NCBI GenBank assembly: GCA_025175895.1
Contig: CM046008.1
Span: forward strand, 19,423,255 to 19,487,254
Length of the DNA stretch: 64,000 nt
Direction of reading: 5' to 3'
Origin: Wurfbainia villosa
Taxonomy: Eukaryota; Streptophyta; Magnoliopsida; Zingiberales; Zingiberaceae
Part shown: positions 9,601 to 20,877 of the stretch, in pieces
Position numbering within the stretch: the stretch's first letter is position 1
Layout of the letters: each line of letters opens with the position of its first letter
The notes under the pieces: generated by a model
What the model was told of the DNA's origin: nothing
What the model saw: only the letters and a program-made list of their open reading frames with translations
The model's database searches: none
Position numbers and translations under genes: made by a program

Positions 9601-11290
9601 TCTTTCTTTTGTAGATCCACTTGCATCCAATGGATTTTACACCCTTGGGTGGTTCTACTAGCTCCCAAACCTAATTTGAATCTATAGATTCTATCTCAGA
9701 ATTCATTGCCCTTTGCCAAGATACCGCATCTTTATCTTGGATTGCCTCGTCATATGTCTAGTGATCAGATTCATGTTAGCTAGGGACCAAATCAAAAGAA
9801 TCTCCCAAGAACGTAAATCTCTCAGGTTGTCTAACAACCCTCCCACTATGACGAGGTATCACCTATGTATCCTCTGTGACATGCGGTGCAGTCACTTGTG
9901 GTATATCCTCTTGTATTATTGGTACTGAAGTAGGGACTTCCCCTCTTAACTCCTCCAGAACAATCTTGCTCATGGGCATGTTGTTCATCACATAGTCTTC
10001 CTCTAAAAATCGAGCATTCATGCTAACAATCACCCTCTGATCTCCAGGACTATAGAACAAACCACCTTTTGATCCTATAGGATAGCCTATGAATAGGCGC
10101 ACTTTTGTACGAGGTTCCAACTTACCACCATATCCTTTCAGCACATGTGCAGGACTACCCCAAACCCGAATATGTCTCAGACTAGGCTTTCACCCAGTCC
10201 ACAATTCTATGGGAGTAGAAGGTACTGATTTAGATGGTATCAAGTTAAGAATATACACTGCTATATCCAGAGCATACCCCTAGAACGAATCTAGTAACTC
10301 AGAATAACTCATCATCGATCTAACCATCTTCATAAGAGTCCTATTCCTTCGCTCCGCCACACCATTCTGCTGGGGTGTACCTAGTGCAGATAGTTGGGAT
10401 TGAATCCCAGCCTCTGATAAGTAACTCCAAAACTCTCCCAAGAGGTACTCTCCACCACGATTAGATCGTAGTGTCTAGATACTTTTACCTTGATGTTTCT
10501 CCACATCAGCCTTGAATTCTTTGAACCTGTCAAAGCATTCAGACTTGTAGTGCATCAAGTAAATGTATCCATATCTTGAATAATCATCTATAAAAGAGAC
10601 GAAATATTCAAAACCACCTCTAGCCTGTATAGACATAGGACCACACAAATCAGAATGAACCAATTCCAACACATCTTTGGCTCTATACCCCTTGGCCTTA
10701 AAAGGCCTCTTGGTCATTTTATCTTCCAAGCAAGATTCGCAGGTCGGGAAATCTTCCACCACTAATGAACCCAAAGGTCCATCAGCTATCAACCTTTGAA
10801 TTCTACTCAGGTTAATATCACCTAACCTTAGATGCCAAAGATATGTTTGGTTCACTTTCGAAGGTTCTTTTCTCTTATTAGATTTAGAAGATGATTTATT
10901 TATTTCTATTTGCATTATGGGAGCTTTCTGTTCAAGAGTGTATAAATTTCCTATCGATGCACCAGAACAGATAATCTCCCTATTCCTTTTTATAACAACT
11001 TTGTCATTAAAAGAAATAGAATATCCATCCAAAAACAATTTAGAAATTGAAATTAAATTTTTTCTAAATGAAGATACATAAAGGCAATTTCTCAGAACCA
11101 AAGTTTTATTCCTATCAAAAGATAAATAAACATCTCCCACTGCAATTGTCACCACCTTCGTAGCATTGCCCATGTAGACGGTAATCTCCCCCTCAGCTAG
11201 TCATCTAGTTTCTGGAACCTCTACAAAGAGTTATAGACATGATCAGTGGCTCCCGTATCTACACACCAGGTGTCGGTAAATAACACCGCT
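9601..11290 (-). pseudogene. pol: Protease and integrase of CopH pol, broken
   Basis: In element sense: protease active site VDTGAT at 11262-11245, a frame disruption, then a 232-codon open stretch (11173-10475) with the GAG-pre-integrase and integrase. The zinc-binding segment reads WHLRLGDIN...CESC, so the second His of HHCC is Asp. The first two catalytic Asp fall in HSDLCGP and FIDDYSRYGY. After a stop at about 10474 the frame continues with NRGGEY, TPQQNGVAERRNRT (catalytic Glu) and the C-terminal segment VRLFIGYP...GGLFYSP (10144-9863). Integrase inserts element DNA in the genome. Confidence 0.88.
10475..11173 (-). CDS. pol: Open integrase fragment of CopH
   Basis: 232 open codons covering the protease C-terminal side, GAG-pre-integrase domain and the first half of the integrase core, ending at KHQGKSI just before the catalytic Asp-Glu part. 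The methionine MGNATKVVTIAVGD is internal to the polyprotein. The Asp replacing the second zinc-ligand His is the main visible defect. Confidence 0.7.
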   Translation of the reverse strand: MGNATKVVTIAVGDVYLSFDRNKTLVLRNCLYVSSFRKNLISISKLFLDGYSISFNDKVVIKRNREIICSGASIGNLYTLEQKAPIMQIEINKSSSKSNKRKEPSKVNQTYLWHLRLGDINLSRIQRLIADGPLGSLVVEDFPTCESCLEDKMTKRPFKAKGYRAKDVLELVHSDLCGPMSIQARGGFEYFVSFIDDYSRYGYIYLMHYKSECFDRFKEFKADVEKHQGKSI

Positions 11291-11299
11291 AAACATGTT

Positions 11300-12110
11300 T
11301 CAACGACTAGACCAAAAGATATACCTTTGTTCTATTTGCGGTTGGGATAGTCTGCCTTCCATTATTTAGTCTGTTTGCAAGTGAAGCACTTGCTTTTGGC
11401 TTCTTCACTCCTCCCTGAGATCCTCCCACCACCTTCGTTGCACCTTGTTTCTTCTTCTTCATACCTTTCAGCTTAAAAGTAGAAACCTTCTGGACAACCA
11501 AAACCTGAGAACTCTGACGAAAAAGCCCCTCTGCCGCCTGGAGTTCTGTTAGAAGCTCCGCCAATGAATACAACCTCTTGTTCATGTTGTAGTTCAGGCA
11601 AAACTACTCAAAACTCCTAGGTAGAGATTGGAGAATGATATCAACCTAGGTTGCCCCATCGATCTCAGCTCCAAGGAGTTCCAGCTCATTCAAATGAGCC
11701 ATCATCTTGACAACATGATCCCTCACGGGTGTTCCCTCAACCATGGTGGTCGTCATCAAGTTTCTCAAGGCTTCCTGCCTTGCAGTCCGATTCTGGTGTT
11801 CGAAAAGTTCCTTGAGATTGAGCATCATGTCATAGGCAGTGGTCATGACCTGATGTTGATGTTGCAATACATTTGACATAGAAGCTAAAATGTAACACCG
11901 CGCCATCTCATCAGCCTTGATCCACTTCTTATAACTCTCTTTCTCCTTTTCCTCAGAATCATCTGTAGGCTTTGGAGGACACTCCTCGAAGAGTACATAT
12001 TTGTACTCCTCAGTAGTTAAGACTATGTCAAGATTCCTTTAACAATCAACATAGTTAGGTCTAGTAAATTTGTTTTTCTTTAGAATCACAGCAAGTGGGT
12101 TGAAAGTCAT
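11300..12110 (-). pseudogene. gag: gag of CopH, broken
   Basis: The likely start is ATG at 12110 (MTFNPLAVILKKNKF). The capsid region follows through KKWIKADEMARCYILASMSN, QVMTTAYDMMLNLKELFEHQ and VRDHVVKMMAHLNELELLGA (11906-11646), the UBN2-type gag pattern. A stop and frame change separate this from the C-terminal piece (11585-11307), which has LYSLAELLTELQAAEGL and a Lys-rich tail (MKKKKQGATK). No intact zinc knuckle is visible. Capsid function is known for the family; this copy is damaged. Confidence 0.8.
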
Positions 12111-13155
12111 TTTTAAAAAAAATCTAAGAATCACATAAATCAAAAACATTAGATTTCAAAATTTATTGATTCCTCAAACAATAAAATTTCAAAATCAACC
12201 AACACCTCAAAACACCGAGAATATCGTATGTCATGATAGTGTGGACGTATATGAATTCTACATTTGTAAGAGGAGATTTTACCATTAATTTTTTTATCCT
12301 GTCAACCTTACTTTTTGACAAATAAAATTAATAGTTGGTTCCTCTTCTGCCCTACAAATAAAAGTAGTGACTTCGATGGGGAGGATACTTTTATTTACAT
12401 CTAAGTGTTCACCATTACCCGATACTAAGGTAATTATCTTGGATTATGTGCCTTTCGATGGAGAAGTACACACGCCCCTAAATAACTTCCTATAACCATA
12501 TTTGACCTAGTGATCCACAAAACAAACTCATCCGATATGAAGGAAGGACCTCAAAGCCAACGTGCAAATTTGTTCGCATCACATGTCAAATTGTAATGGA
12601 GGCTGCGGGAATTTAAAAAATATCCCTCTCCCACTTAGTAATTTAAAATTGAGGAATTTTAACTATGCAAGCACAACAAGCATATAAATCAAAAGCAATA
12701 AATATGAAAAAAAAAATTTCCAACTATTATGGCTTTTGTTCTCCAATATGCCTCCAGTCGTGTTGCCACCTCGTCCGCTTCTCCCTACGCCATGTACAAG
12801 CCATCCGAAGATCCGAGCCGAGAAAAATTATTTTAATTTACATCCATCGATCCTATACTCCACAAAGGAGTGTACATGAAATCTAGATCGAAAGTAAACT
12901 AAAATAAAGAAGTGGCTAAACAATGTCGTACTTAATTACAAAAATTAAATACTAGCCTCATCAACTCCGATGATTCAAATAATATTACGATTGCACACAT
13001 ACAATTACATACACACACATATGGCCATAATAGTTGGATCTTATGCCTGCAACCAAAAAGTTAGCCTACACACATCCTACTATTATCCGGCACACATAAT
13101 ATATGATAAGTGCATAAAAGTAATCGAATCCTAAACACACAAAATCGGAAACTTG
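12111..13155 (-). other. CopH 5' leader between primer-binding site and gag
   Basis: About 1 kb with no supported coding sequence, AT-rich with short ORFs only. It presumably held the RNA packaging signal; nothing specific can be recognised. Confidence 0.55.
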
Positions 13156-13167
13156 GCTCTAATACCA
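13156..13167 (-). other. Primer-binding site of CopH
   Basis: GCTCTAATACCA on the plus strand is the complement of TGGTATTAGAGC, one base off the tRNA-Met site, 2 bp from the LTR edge at 13170. Confidence 0.85.
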
Positions 13168-13169
13168 CT

Positions 13170-16100
13170 TGAAGGTTGAAGCTTCGCTTCTCGCTTCGCT
13201 TCGGTCGCTTGTACAAGGAGATCCTATCTCGCATCCCTAATTAAAAAAATAACTCGGATGAAAATGGATTACCGAAGCAACCGAATCATCATCGTGCTAT
13301 TCGATTTGAGTGGTCACTTGAACAAACTTGTTGTTCAAGCAACCTAACTCTTTTCCTCGATTAGCCGTGGAATAGATGATGTACGGATCGCCGGTTTTTG
13401 TGTTTATCATCAAGGTCCATGATCATACAATTGTAAATAATTACATAGAACAAAAGGAAACCAAAAACAAGAATTATACCTCTTGTTTACCTCTTGATCT
13501 TCTATCGTATGACCTATCCTCTTCTTGAACATTGTGTGGGAAATGATCCTCCAAGAATTGAAGCCTCCTAGATCTCGTATCTTCCCTTCCTTGCTCGCTC
13601 CGAACAAGGGAAGATGACCAAACTCTTCTTCTCCTATCTAGTGCCGACCACCAAGCCTCCTTTCTTTGTTATTGCCACCGGCCAAGGAGAGGGAGAAGTA
13701 ATTGGCACCGGCCCTTTCCAATGGAGAAGGAACCGTCGGCCCTAAGAGAAGGAAGGGGAGGTAGAAGCATCGGCCAAAGCTTGAAGGAAGGAGTCACCGG
13801 CCAAGTGAAGGAGGAGAAGAACAAAACCTAAGCCTCCAACCTTGTTGTCGTCGGCCCTAGTAGCCCTAGCAACCAATGCTTGCCGCCCCATGTTGGGAAA
13901 ATTTTGGATCTGATATTCATAACATCACTGGCGAATACTTCGCACAACCGCAGCGGAAATAATTATTATAAATTGGATCCCACCAGAGATCCATGCAAAA
14001 CTATATATGTCATTTCGTACCCTACTTTTCTAGATCCTATCTAAAAGAAGTATACCTTCAGTGAGTGCCCTTCACAATCCCGCTTTTCCAAACGCTATCG
14101 GATCTCAATACAGTAAGGATAACTGTATCTCTAAGATATCCACACTGACACCCAACCATTTTGGAGTCACGTTGTGCTAGCAACCCCTAGCAAAACGCCA
14201 AGAACCCTCTGGAAGAAGAAGGAGAGGAAGGAGAGGGATGAGAGAACTCTTCTCTTCTTTTGTTGGCTTGCATGTTGGAAGTCACCAATCTCTTAGCCAC
14301 CCCTTGCTTTGCACATTCAAAGCAATTTTAAGCCACTAGCCATCAATTCCCATTATCTCCCCATTAAGAAGACTCTTAATACCAGGACCCTTGGTATTCT
14401 CCTTCATCATGAATACCAAGGCCCTTGGTATTCCCATGCATGATTAATCAAATTAATCATGCATGATGATGCATCATCTTCCATGGTTGAACTTGAGTCT
14501 AACTCAAGTTTAACCAGTTTGAGTCTAACTCAAGTCTTGGCCATATGATAAATTGTCTTTTAGTCCAACTAAAAGAAATCATCACCAAAACAGAATATCA
14601 TTTGTATGTGACCCTATAGGCTCTTGTAACGTTGACAATGTATCTAAAACCATTTTAGATACATAAGCAATGAGCGGCATGTAGCAATACATCATTGCTA
14701 CCCAAGTTACAAGATCGTCAAGATCCGACAATCTTTCCGTGACTATTATCATGTATGACAGTGTCCTTCTATCTCTGATATCTTAGATCGATCAATGAGG
14801 CATAGACCATGTCATCCCCTTATCGATCTTTATGTTTCTTGATCCCCAAGTAGACTCACTCAAAAAAATGAGTTCAATATCTCATATTGACTCATTTGAG
14901 CATGGCCATGCATTTCTTGGTCCTACTCTATCAAGAGGCCAAAGATATCACTCCCGTCATATGGGAGGGATAGATCCCATCTACATCACTGACATCCCTC
15001 CGCATAATTCGTTACATACCCAGTGATCACTGTTATAGTGCACCCTGTTACGGTGTGACGTTAGACGATACCAAAATACATAACTCCTTATGTAGGGAAT
15101 CGTAGTGACTTTAGGTCTAAGGACTATTCATACCAATAGTCACATGAGAAAGTATATGACACTCATATAATGATCCATGACACTTTCTCATGGCGGGTCA
15201 ATTTAGTATATATATTCTCCAATATATATACCCATGTGTCAATGTGATATCACATATACATGACTTGTGCGATCAAGTCATCCATTGACCTACATGCTAG
15301 TCTCAATGTATTAATATTGCCCTTGTCTATTAATACTTGACTAGGAATATTAAGAATAGTGTTCTGTATAGCTTCTCATAATCAATTCTACCAATTGATA
15401 TACTGTATATTAGAACCTACTATTCAAGGGCATTATTATATTTATTTTAGTTGGCACATACATAAAGTAAATATAATAAACAATATTTGCCTTTTATTAA
15501 TGAAATATGATACACATGATCCCTAATCAATCATCTCATGATTGACACTAAGGGCTGACACTAACACCCCAATCCCTAGCACAACTCCAAAAAACCCTAG
15601 AAGCTCTTTTCCGTCCAAGCCTCTTCCATCTTATTTATAGATCTCGCCCAAGCCTCCTTTTAATCGTGTTCGTTGGATCTAGGCTTTGTGAGGGTTTTAA
15701 TAGGATACAATAGGGACCATCAGGAGGAGTTGGATCTTGGCCACCCAATGGATCCAGCCCACATAAAAACCGATCCATTAATGATAATCTATTCCACTAG
15801 AGGATTATCATTGATCTACCTCACCAACCCCCATAATTAAATATGTGCTCCATCTATTAATTGTACAAATATCTCCCCGTGTTTAAGATATCGAATGTTC
15901 ATTAATTAATTAATTTACTGACAATAAATTAATTAACACCTAACTCCATGAGTAGTACCACTCAGCCTTATCATCATGTTGGACCAAGTCCACCTGTAGG
16001 ATTTACATGATGATCCTTATGAGCTTCTCAAGGGGACACCATCATCCTAATACATAGGACACGGTTTCCTCCTATAATCAATGACACAATATGTAAATAA

Positions 16101-16584
16101 TATCATTTTCCAACTTACCGGGCCTATTGATTTAACCCATAAATCTCGCCCATTGGTAAATCAAAGAAATAAATATTAAGTACATGTGCCCGTTATTATG
16201 TCAGGATTAAGAGCATGTACACCATAATATTCGAGGTCTGATTCAATTATATAGTCAGTATAAATTGAATCACCTCTAAATCGGTCCTGCTCAATACACA
16301 CAAAGTGTACTAGTATAAATATATGGTCAAGATAAACCAATACAAAATTACACTATAACAATGCCAATGGTTTGTCCAAAACCATCTTGGTTGTGAGCCT
16401 CTACTTATACTCTACAAGGAACTGATAACATGATCTTCTGTGCGACACCACACACCATGTTATATATAATGTAAAGTATTAGACAATATGCATAACTATA
16501 AATATGCAAACAATGTTCATGTGATTCTTATTTTAAAATGAAGATGTTCATACAAAGGCTAGGCTTTCAGTATACATTCCAACA
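13170..16584 (-). repeat. 5' LTR of CopH, split by solo LTR-I
   Basis: LTR sequence occupies 13170-13890 and 15567-16584 and matches the left LTR throughout. Without LTR-I and one TSD copy it is about 1734 bp, against 1721 bp for its partner. It ends ATTCCAACA at 16584, followed by TSD CAAAT. Confidence 0.92.
13891..15566 (-). mobile_element. Solo LTR-I (1676 bp)
   Basis: Runs from TGTTGGGAAAATTTT to ...GACACTAACA with TSD CCCCA at 13886-13890 and 15567-15571. It has no internal region, so it is a solo LTR left by LTR-LTR recombination. It is related to the CopF LTR (shared GGGATAGATCCCATCTACAT and CATCCCTCCGCATAATT) and to LTR-J. Orientation follows CopF. The open frame at 14832-15026 is incidental. 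Confidence 0.92.
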
Positions 16585-16589
16585 CAAAT

Positions 16590-18272
16590 AGCTATGTACA
16601 ATAATTTCGGACTTGAATTTAAGGCTAAAGCTACAAATAGATCATTCATGTCTTTAGTTAATTGCAATAATAACCGAATCCAAACATGAGTCCCTAAGTC
16701 AAATCTAGTTAACTAGGTAGCCGTAAATATGTATTGGATCCCCAAGGATCATATCCATTATGTGGATAGATCGTATCGAAGTTATGGTTTAGGAGGATCC
16801 AATATAAAAATTGTATGCACTATAAAATGAAATTGCTAAATTGCTTGATTTTTTTTATTTGCATAATTAGTTTAAATCATTGTATTGTTTAGAATGGCTT
16901 GATAGATAAAATGGCCATTTGGCTTTGATAACATGGTATCAGGATGAGTGAGATGAGAGTGAGTTAGTGAAACTTATTTTGAGTACGATCAAGATGGGTA
17001 AGGAGTATCCACCTTGGTCTATTTAGCTAAGTGAATATAAACAAAGCTACCTCACCACATCCTAAACTAGTTAGACCAAAGTTTTTCACTAAGTAGGCTA
17101 AGTGGGTAATTTCCTAAGTTGTCTTTGTCTAAAGAAGTGGTTGTTGTTCCGATTAAGAAGGCCTTTGTGCCTTGCCATGAACTAGAAGTCACCTTTAGAA
17201 ATGTTCACTTAGTTGACTAAAGGTCAAACTTCAATCTAACCCAAGGTCAACTAACATTAACAAATTAGCATTAAAATTTTAATTAGATAAAATTGAAATC
17301 CATCTCACAATAACCTATAAGAATAACATGATTGATCATATAAAAAGGTTAAGATGGAAATAAGAACAAAAGTAATAAACTCCTTAACATTCCAAATTGA
17401 ATTCAAACATGTTGTGTGTAGGAACACAAAGGTTTAGATCAATCGATGTTGGATAGTGGATGCTCTAGACATATGATCGGAGACCGACTAATGTTCACAA
17501 AGCTAAAATTCAAAAGTCTAGGATCAGTAGCCTTCAAAAATAAAAGTAAACTAAAAATTATTGGAACAGGTAATATTGAGCTAAATTTCAATTTTATTAT
17601 ATGCAAAGTTATTTTAGCTATAAATTTTGAATATAATTTACTAAGTAATAGTCAATTTTACGACATTGGTTATTTAGTGACATTTTGACCATCTGAATAT
17701 CTAATCAAGAATCTTAAAAAGTCTGAATTAACACTTAAAGGAATTAGAAAAATAATATATATTTGATCGATTTACTAAGTTTCTCACTAAAGTATCTACT
17801 GACACAGCAAGAGGAGACATGGTTGTGGCACGTGAGACTGGGTCACACTCACTTAAGACTTATTTAAAAAATAAGTCAAAATGGATTAATTAGAGGTCTA
17901 TCTAAATTAAGCAATCTGGAAAACAAGATTTGCAATGCTTGGCAACAAGATAAACAAGCTAAGTCCTCACATAAATTAACCAATCCAGATCGAACTAGCT
18001 CTATACTTGAGATATTATACTTAGACCTATTTGACTCACATGGAGTCAAGTCACTAAATGGAAGTCAATATTGTTTGGTAGTAATAGATGATTACTCAAC
18101 ATATACTTGGATAAGATTTCTAAGACATAAAGATGAAACATATGGCACATTCGTTAACTTATGTAGATTATTATAAAATGAAAAGAGTATAAAAATTAAA
18201 AGAATTAGAAGTGACCATGGAGGTGAATTTGAAAATCATAGGTTTATCAATTTTTGTACAGAAAAAGGATAC
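16590..18272 (+). pseudogene. pol: CopC protease and integrase N-terminal part, degenerate
   Basis: About 16590-17440 is a decayed gag-pol linker with stops. At 17446 the protease region reads LDSGCSRHMIGDRLMFTKLK, then a GAG-pre-integrase segment (WLWHVRLGHTHLR). The zinc ligand pair reads CNAW in place of CNAC. The core has SQYCLVVIDDYS and ends in RIRSDHGGEFENHRF at 18272, where GypN is inserted. It resumes at 26283 with HPRTPQ. Several stops lie in between, so the polyprotein is dead. Confidence 0.85.
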
Positions 18273-19623
18273 TGATGTGAGCAAAACATATAGGATTTTA
18301 GGAGCAATTTTTGCTGAGATCTTGTTACATTTTGTGTTAGTTTCATGCATATGTTACTCTATTCTTGCACGCATTGCCTATTTTCTGGTTTTGAGGTCTG
18401 CTCGTTGTACTTTTGTGTGCAGGTTAGCTTTTCTGGTGAAAAAGATGCATTTTCATAGCAAAAGAAGGACTTTCTAGACGCAGAGTGGGACACGACCGAG
18501 GCATGTGGATTCACACGGCCATGTCCGATGGGCGAAGAACATCACCCAGTGCCTGCACACTGGCCTAGCCGCAGTGGAAACACATGACCGTGTGGCGGCC
18601 CGACGGATTTGCGCGACTAGGGCTTTTTTTGGATTTTGCAGTGGTCTGAGGCTATGTCTATTTAAGGATGGCTCCGGCCAAACCCTAGGGGGGAGGCACG
18701 ATGGCTAGGATGGCACGCCGAAGCCCTAAAAAGCTTTGGTAACTTACAGCGGGGACGATGAACATCGCCGGAGGTCTACAACTTGAAATACAACGCCGGA
18801 GAGATGATCACGAAGTATCATATATCTCTATTTCTATGCTCTATTTCTATTGTATTCGAACTTAAACATGTTTTGTGATTCTCTCTTCATATTTATGGAG
18901 TAGTACTTTCGATTCTAGGATTAGGGAGTAGCTTGTGTACATAAATAATGTTGGTTCATATTAAATTCTAGCCAATAGTTTGATTTGACAATTGGTAGTT
19001 GCTCTCTATTATATCTACGTGTTTGGCTTTCTTTCCCGTGCTTAGGTGATATGAGGTGGTGACAACCCTCGCAATCTAGAATTTTGGAGGTTTAATCCAA
19101 GGAACCTAGGGGTAAACCTGACCTCCCATAACTGCGGGGAGAAGGGAGCGGTGGAATCGGAAACAGTCCACCGCAAGGATTGATTTGACATCCTCGCACT
19201 CTATCCCGTCCTTTGGGCGAGGTAGCTCTGGTGAATGCGCGGCTCTACGGAGAGTGTATGATGTCCCTTCCCTAAAACCATAGGTAGACATTTAGACGAC
19301 GCTAATTGACAACATTATTCTGTGGTACACAAGCAAAACCGAAGTCCTAGAATCGCCTTTTAAGACCCTGGCACACTCTTTTCCTCCTCCGTGTGACACC
19401 GTACAGAGTAGGGTCCACTGATAGTCCTCACCAACCGACTCTCTCAGAGATTACGTCCGAACAATCGCAACCACTTAGTGTATTGGCATTCAATCCACCT
19501 CGTGGGATCGATAAATCTTTATTACTTGATGACATCCGCACTTGCGGGCGTTGAGCGCGAGCATGCGCTTTGAGTCCTCGACGGTATCCGTCGTGAGATT
19601 CGAGGTTGCGACCGTGCGCATCA
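18273..19623 (+). repeat. 5' LTR of GypN (1351 bp)
   Basis: Begins TGATGTGAGCAAAACATA and ends GTGCGCATCA. It matches the 3' LTR along its length with scattered substitutions and small indels, so the insertion is not recent. It contains the palindromic word CACACGGCCATGT (18512-18524) and diverged copies. Confidence 0.93.
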
Positions 19624-19629
19624 AGTTTT

Positions 19630-19646
19630 TGGCGCCATTGTCGGGG
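19630..19646 (+). other. Primer-binding site of GypN
   Basis: TGGCGCCATTGTCGGGG lies 6 bp after the LTR. It resembles TGGCGCCGTTGCCGGGG, the site I associate with tRNA-Asp priming in plant Ty3/gypsy elements. Confidence 0.8.
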
Positions 19647-20588
19647 ACTGATCGATTCGATATCATATCGAATAGTGGTAAATTGGATCAGACATAGGAT
19701 AGATTTACTTTTCTTGTTTTATTTTATTTCATTTTATTTTAATTTTATTTGATTTCAGTTTTGTTTATTCAGTTGCTCTTTCCTTATTTATAATTTCCTA
19801 TAGATAACGATGCATACTTTTACTCATGATTATGGTAAATTTAATGCTGTAAGTTTTGGTAATATTTATTGTGAACATTGTGGTCAAACATGGCATATCA
19901 TTAATGATTGTTCGGATATATTCGAACCTTCACAATTTGAACAAGAAGATGTCACCTACAATTACAACCAATGGCCACAAGATGATTTCTATTCATATAG
20001 TTATGACTCTAGGTACTTATACCCTCAATATTGTCTGCCTTGTTAGGTTTCCGGCACCGCGACGTGTGTGTTTTCGATCACGTTTCGTAAACATGAGCAC
20101 AGCGGAAGCAATAAAAATAATAAATCTACATTTATTACAACACACACATCACACGCATGCATAGTACAACAAGTGTAGACATAACCGTAAATTTAAATTT
20201 GCAATAAAAGGAAATTTAACTACGTTATACCTTTCAGATACGGTAGCGGGAACGGCATCAACCGGAACGATCCTCGCTAGAATCGTCTCTATCCGTATCC
20301 ACACCGAGTATCCTTAGGATGACTTTGCTAAGCCACGAGCTTCGTCTTCGTACGAGTTACTAGCCTCGTGTTGAAGACGACGTGATTGAGAGATGATCAC
20401 GATCCGAATCCAAATTCGGATCCAAAAATGAGTCCTCAAAACTCGCTTCTCCGGAGAGGTATTCGTCAACCGATTGACGAATCCTTCGTCCTCCACCTCA
20501 GAGGATTACCGGAGATCGAATCCCCGGTAGGTTAGCCGCTGTCGGAGCTCTAACCGTCGTCCAAACGATGCTCCGACGAGAGGAGAAC

Positions 20589-20614
20589 AAGCTGTCCAGA
20601 AAACTGGACAGCTT
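20589..20614. other. Perfect 11-bp hairpin in LTR-B1
   Basis: AAGCTGTCCAG and CTGGACAGCTT flank a 4-base loop. The same hairpin is at 55570-55595 in LTR-B3 (perfect) and 52152-52177 in LTR-B2 (one mismatch). It is downstream of the TATA box in element sense, so it would be in the transcript. Confidence 0.7.
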
Positions 20615-20869
20615 TGGTGGAGGAGATAGGCACCGGCCAACCAAGGGAAGATAAAGCTCACCTTGATGCCAAACCTAAAGGAGATCACCGGAGGGTCGCC
20701 GGAGGATCACCGGCTGAAGCTTGGACGCCGACAAGGAGCTGGACGGTGGCACAAGGGGCTGGGCGGCAATGGAGGTTGGCGCCAACTCTTAGAGGGGATG
20801 AAGTGGGCGGCAACTATTGCTAGAGTTTTGGATTAGGGCTTAATTATCCCTTAAGCCCTCTTTTATAGA

Positions 20870-20877
20870 GAACTAAT
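20870..20877 (-). promoter_or_regulatory. TATA box of LTR-B1
   Basis: TATAAAAG on the minus strand within CTCTATAAAAGAGGGCTTAA; the same segment is on the plus strand in LTR-B3 at 55302. Upstream in element sense (20935-21075) are repeated inverted words TTAAAATAAACC and GGTTTATTTTAA. Confidence 0.55.

Larger units (their letters stand above)
6448..16584 (-). mobile_element. CopH, full-length but decayed Ty1/copia element
   Basis: Two LTRs in the same orientation (6448-8168 and 13170-16584) flank an internal region that on the minus strand carries, in order, primer-binding site, leader, gag, protease, integrase, RT and RNase H. The TSD is CAAAT at 6443-6447 and 16585-16589, inside CopC. Solo LTR-I sits in the right LTR. 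The domain order (integrase before RT) is that of Ty1/copia. Stops and frameshifts interrupt pol. The lineage differs from CopC and CopE (protease VDTGAT instead of LDSGCS). Confidence 0.93.

Noticed and set aside
16931..16945. TGGTATCAGG as a further primer-binding site
   Set aside because: No LTR edge lies upstream within a few bases. It falls in the CopC gag-pol linker and is a chance match.
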